8,733 nucleotides of DNA from Chlamydiia bacterium (GTDB taxonomy: Bacteria > Chlamydiota > Chlamydiia > Chlamydiales > FEN-1388). Made by a program: the position numbers and the translations under genes. The notes beneath the pieces are model-generated. The model searched no databases and was not told the DNA's origin. It saw only the letters and a list, made by a program, of their open reading frames with translations. This document shows positions 5,961-8,733 of the stretch, in pieces. The DNA is taken from contig JAHFTM010000066.1 in the NCBI GenBank assembly GCA_023269335.1, forward strand, positions 1 through 8,733, read 5' to 3'. The stretch's first letter is position 1. Every line of letters starts with the position of its first letter.

Positions 5961-6643
5961 GGTTTTTTCATGTTTTTATGATTCAGTGGCCAAAAAGAGG
6001 GTGTCTGTGATTCAATTGAAATAATTTCTTTAGTTATAGGGTGGGGTATTTGCATTTTGTAGTGGTGCAGTGCTATGCCCTCATTGTTATATGGGTATTT
6101 ACTGCCATATTTTCCATCGCCGATGATGGGGTGTGCGCTATAGGCTAGCTGTGCCCTAATCTGATGATAGCGCCCGGTTATCAGATGAATCCCTACAAGG
6201 TTGAGCCCATTTTCACTTTTTAAAACTTCATATTCCAGCTCACTTTTTTTACCACCAGCGCTTTCTGAACTAGAAACACTCGCTTTATGATCATCATGAA
6301 CTAAAAAATGGGTCATGACTCCTGCTTTCTTTTCAAAAATGCCCGTACAAATAGCAAGATACCATTTGTGAATATGCTTGTTTCTCAGCGCTTCGTTAAG
6401 ACGCGAAAGTGCTTTACTTGATTTTGCAAAAAGTACAATGCCGCTTGCCGGCCGATCAAGCCTGTGAATGGCGTGAAGATAGACATTTCCGCTTTTTTGA
6501 TATTTTATTTTAAGATAATGCTTGGCACGCTCTTCAGCGCTATCAGCTACCTCAGCAGTTGGCTGTGTAAGAAGACCTGCCGGTTTATTGACGAAAAGAA
6601 GGTGCGTATCTTCATACAGAACTTCTAATGGTTCAGCGTCCAC
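5957..6643 (-). CDS. RluA-family RNA pseudouridine synthase
   Basis: The 228-residue protein converts a uridine in rRNA or tRNA to pseudouridine. It opens with VLYEDTHLLFVNKPAGLLTQ, the RluA first strand, and holds the catalytic loop HAIHRLDRPASGIVLFAKSS with Asp63 as nucleophile. The later motifs KWYLAI and GRYHQIRAQLA, plus HPIIGDGKYG, complete the catalytic domain. There is no N-terminal S4 domain, so it belongs to the short RluA/TruC-like group; the exact target base cannot be read from sequence. The start is GTG at 6643, the only one available because an in-frame TGA lies 15 nt upstream. AAAGGA sits 3 nt before it. It overlaps the end of the TrmH-type gene by 11 nt, indicating translational coupling within the RNA-modification cluster. 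Confidence 0.93.
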   Translation of the reverse strand: MDAEPLEVLYEDTHLLFVNKPAGLLTQPTAEVADSAEERAKHYLKIKYQKSGNVYLHAIHRLDRPASGIVLFAKSSKALSRLNEALRNKHIHKWYLAICTGIFEKKAGVMTHFLVHDDHKASVSSSESAGGKKSELEYEVLKSENGLNLVGIHLITGRYHQIRAQLAYSAHPIIGDGKYGSKYPYNNEGIALHHYKMQIPHPITKEIISIESQTPSFWPLNHKNMKKP

Positions 6644-7448
6644 TTTTCCTTTGCCTCACTGCTTCATACAGTAAAATGGTGGTAGCCATGGCTACATTGA
6701 GTGAGTCAGCAACGCCAAGCATAGGGATTTTTACCTTATAGTCTGCAGATTCAAGCCAAAGATCACTTAAGCCAATCTGTTCTGCTCCTACAATAATAGC
6801 AGAGGGTTGAGTCAAATTGATATCGCTATAGAATTTATCTGTCGATGGTGTTGTAGCTATTGTATGGATCTTATTGTCTTTTAGCCAGGTAAGCGCAGCG
6901 GCTGTTGTTGTTTCAACTACTGGCAGCGTGAAAAGGGTGCCTACGCTTGCCCTCACAACATTCGGATTGTAGACATCAGTGCAGCGATCACAAACGATGA
7001 CGCCATGGGCTCCAGCTGCATCGGATGAGCGAAGTATAGTTCCCAAGTTGCCTGGTTTTTCAATGTTAACAGCGACAACAAGTAATGGTGCTTTCCCTTG
7101 AGGAAGTTTCTTTTCAAGGTCTTGTAAGCTATATTGCATTGTTTTTGCTACACCGATCAGTCCATCAGGCCGATCGCGATAAGAGCTTTTATGAAATACT
7201 TTCGTTGTACAAGAAAAAATCTGTGTCCCCTGTAAGCGAAATTTGTCTATGAGACTTGTCTCATTTTCCCCTAAAAAAAGCTCGGGGCAGATGTAGAGCT
7301 GTTCAATAGGCACGCCACCATCATGGGCGCGTAGAAGCTCTCGATAGCCTTCAATCAGAAAACGTTCTGTCTTATCGCGGCACCGTTTTTCTCGTAGCGC
7401 TACCAGCTCTTTTATTTTCGGGTTATCTAGACTTGAAATAGGTAGCAT
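6633..7448 (-). CDS. TrmH/SpoU-family RNA 2'-O-methyltransferase
   Basis: This 271-residue protein methylates a ribose 2'-OH in rRNA or tRNA using S-adenosylmethionine. Residues 1-100 form the small RNA-binding domain of the family (NPKIKELVALREKRCRDKTE, FLIEGYRELLRA). The SPOUT trefoil-knot motifs follow: motif 1 IEKPGNLGTILRSSDAAG (129-146, with Asn134 and the conserved Arg140), motif 2 IIVGAEQIGLSDLW (218-231) and motif 3 IPMLGVADSLNVAMA (241-255). Length and order are normal and no key residue is missing. The start is ATG at 7448, with AAGGA overlapping the TAA of the upstream methyltransferase gene at ideal distance. The target nucleotide cannot be assigned. Its 3' end overlaps the pseudouridine synthase start. 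Confidence 0.94.
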   Translation of the reverse strand: MLPISSLDNPKIKELVALREKRCRDKTERFLIEGYRELLRAHDGGVPIEQLYICPELFLGENETSLIDKFRLQGTQIFSCTTKVFHKSSYRDRPDGLIGVAKTMQYSLQDLEKKLPQGKAPLLVVAVNIEKPGNLGTILRSSDAAGAHGVIVCDRCTDVYNPNVVRASVGTLFTLPVVETTTAAALTWLKDNKIHTIATTPSTDKFYSDINLTQPSAIIVGAEQIGLSDLWLESADYKVKIPMLGVADSLNVAMATTILLYEAVRQRKSGR

Positions 7449-7459
7449 GTGTTTCTTCC

Positions 7460-8320
7460 TTATCTCGTTTGCCAGCGGGCAAATGAGCCGCTTGGGATGG
7501 GTAGGCCGGTCTCAGAAGGAAGCAGCATCTCGCCGATATCGATTGCTCCTTTTAAGTCAGAAGTAGTTTGAGAAAGCAAATTATAAAGCACTTGTGGTGA
7601 AAAGCCAGCTGTGTGACAAGAAAATAAGAGAAACAGCGGCTCATCGGTAAGCAGAGAGCGACACATCTCCAAAAGCGGGATGATTTTTTCTTCGATTTTG
7701 AAAAATTCTCCTTGAGCGCCTCTGCCAAAAGTGGGCGGGTCTAAAATAATGGCATCATAGCGGTTATTGCGTTTGAGCTCGCGTTGTAAAAATTTCATCA
7801 CATCATCAATGATCCAGCGGATAGGCGCACCCTCAAGATGATTGAGTGCGGCATTTTCTCTTGCCCATGTGACCATGCCCTTAGAGGCATCAAGATGGCA
7901 AACCTGAGCGCCGCCCTGAGCACAAGCAAGGGTTGCACCACCTGAATAGGCAAATAAATTCAATACCTTTGGAGCCTTGGTTGTTATTTTTTGGCGATCA
8001 CGAACACTCTGCCGCATCCAGTGCCAAAAAGGCATTTGTTCTGCAAAAACTCCAAGGTGGCCAAAGTCTGTAGGCTGTATTTTAAAGATAATGCCTTCAA
8101 TTTCACATGTCCAAGAAGCTGGCATGTGTGCCTTATTGATCCAGCGGTTTTCTTCATCACGGGTAAAGATAAAGTCTGCCTGCTGCCAGATGGCATTTGT
8201 AAGCGTTTTTTTCCAAACAGCTTGCGAACAGGGGCGTGAAAGCGAAAATTTGCCAAAGCGTTCTAATTTTCTTCCTTCGCCGCTATCGAGAAGGGTATAA
8301 GAGGAATGAGAGTTAGCCAT
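7460..8320 (-). CDS. Class I SAM-dependent RNA methyltransferase, RlmI-like without PUA domain
   Basis: The 286-residue protein has a Rossmann-type methyltransferase core. Motif I is VLNLFAYSGGATLACAQGGA (119-138), an acidic SAM ligand is at Asp145 in HLDASKG, the RENAALNHL helix is at 154-162, IDD at 171-173, and motif IV DPPTFGRG at 194-201, the signature of the RlmI/RlmK-like group. The N-terminal part (YTLLDSGEGRKLERFG, RPCSQAVW) matches a family that lacks the PUA domain of E. coli RlmI. SCHTAGFSP (about 233-241) aligns with the family's Cys-containing loop. A 23S rRNA cytosine-C5 target is a guess by analogy. The ATG at 8320 overlaps the end of the upstream DUF155 gene by 8 nt and lacks a clear Shine-Dalgarno, so it probably relies on coupled translation. 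Confidence 0.92.
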   Translation of the reverse strand: MANSHSSYTLLDSGEGRKLERFGKFSLSRPCSQAVWKKTLTNAIWQQADFIFTRDEENRWINKAHMPASWTCEIEGIIFKIQPTDFGHLGVFAEQMPFWHWMRQSVRDRQKITTKAPKVLNLFAYSGGATLACAQGGAQVCHLDASKGMVTWARENAALNHLEGAPIRWIIDDVMKFLQRELKRNNRYDAIILDPPTFGRGAQGEFFKIEEKIIPLLEMCRSLLTDEPLFLLFSCHTAGFSPQVLYNLLSQTTSDLKGAIDIGEMLLPSETGLPIPSGSFARWQTR

Positions 8321-8733
8321 ATTGATGGAGTAGGGTAATGACCACTTCGATCACAATGAGCCAGATAATAATCCACTCAAGTTTTGACGAATGTTGGTGG
8401 TTAAGTTCGTTGCCAAGCATTTCAAAAAGATCATGAACGATGTCAAGGCGTTGGTTTAAGACCTGAAGCCGCGTTTCCAGATCCAAGTGATTGGCAATCA
8501 TGGTATACAGAGGCTCTACTTCAGAGTGATCCCAGAAAAATTCTGGCACATCCAAGATATCCGAGTGCAAATTGACTGAGCTTCTTTCAATAAAAAGCTC
8601 GCCCATTTTCTTGCGAATTTCTCTTTTTGAAAGGGGGACCCTACCTCGAGCGGCAAGTTGCTCCGGAATATTTTTGGTAGTGTCAATTGTTTTTTGAATA
8701 GCATTTTCAAAAGTAGCAAGTTTTACTGACTGT
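8313..8733 (-). CDS. RMND1/DUF155 (YagE-type) membrane protein, 3' part
   Basis: The frame is open from the right window edge (first full codon at 8732) to TAA at 8313, giving 139 C-terminal residues; the N-terminus lies outside. It fits the DUF155/RMND1 family closely. There is an amphipathic LATFENAI helix, IPEQLAARGRVPLSKREI (22-39), the signature VNLHSDILDVPEFFWDH (53-69), EPLYTMIANHLDLETRLQVL, LNQRLDIVHDLFEML (92-106), and the C-terminal HSSKLEWIIIWLIVIEVV with a single membrane segment (about 118-134). Family members such as yeast Rmd proteins and human RMND1 are membrane-anchored; RMND1 supports mitochondrial translation, and the bacterial role is unknown. It leads into the RNA-modification genes with an 8-nt overlap. 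An internal ATG at 8606 is not the true start, because conserved family sequence continues upstream of it. Confidence 0.92.
   Translation of the reverse strand, partial: QSVKLATFENAIQKTIDTTKNIPEQLAARGRVPLSKREIRKKMGELFIERSSVNLHSDILDVPEFFWDHSEVEPLYTMIANHLDLETRLQVLNQRLDIVHDLFEMLGNELNHQHSSKLEWIIIWLIVIEVVITLLHQYG

Noticed and set aside
8516..8719. Minus-strand frame of 67 codons overlapping the DUF155 gene
   Set aside because: It is a shifted frame. The conserved DUF155 sequence continues unbroken in the other frame to the window edge, so there is no frameshift.

Overview
The window looks like a chromosomal segment of a member of the Chlamydiota, most likely an environmental (amoeba-associated, Parachlamydiales-type) relative of Chlamydia. 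The basis is a run of housekeeping genes that includes a MYG1-family protein directly followed by a HIT hydrolase (a pairing I recall from Chlamydia trachomatis CT386/CT385), an RMND1/DUF155 membrane protein, and moderately AT-rich, densely packed genes. These sit next to low-complexity orphan proteins of the kind seen in host-interaction loci of these bacteria. The phylum is an inference from gene content; no rRNA or other marker is present.

Left part (1-3978), accessory-looking and AT-rich. A gene on the minus strand runs off the left edge (1-636). It encodes a Lys-rich N-terminal half followed by a Pro/Ala-rich half holding three ubiquitin-interacting-motif (UIM)-like helices. It has a good RBS and a sigma70-type promoter. 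Next comes a 600-residue exported HEAT-repeat protein (953-2755, minus), then a 306-residue plus-strand orphan (3058-3978) with basic, Pro/Ala-rich, poly-Ser/Ala and helical C-terminal segments and its own strong promoter. The two orphans resemble each other in build and share a short SL..AMAA peptide element, so they may be related secreted proteins flanking the HEAT protein.

Right part (4016-8733), housekeeping, all on the minus strand and read right to left. The first cluster is RMND1/DUF155 membrane protein (3' part only), class I SAM methyltransferase, SpoU/TrmH RNA methyltransferase and RluA-type pseudouridine synthase. Its members overlap or are 11 nt apart, so they are probably translationally coupled. 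The second cluster, with a probable promoter just after the pseudouridine synthase gene, is MYG1-family DHH-like phosphoesterase, HIT hydrolase and isochorismatase-type cysteine hydrolase. The first set points to RNA modification, the second to nucleotide and small-molecule turnover. A convergent junction at 3979-4015 separates the two halves.

The most interesting item is the truncated left-edge gene with tandem UIM-like motifs, a candidate host-ubiquitin-binding effector. I saw no tRNA, rRNA, CRISPR array, complete insertion sequence or replication origin.
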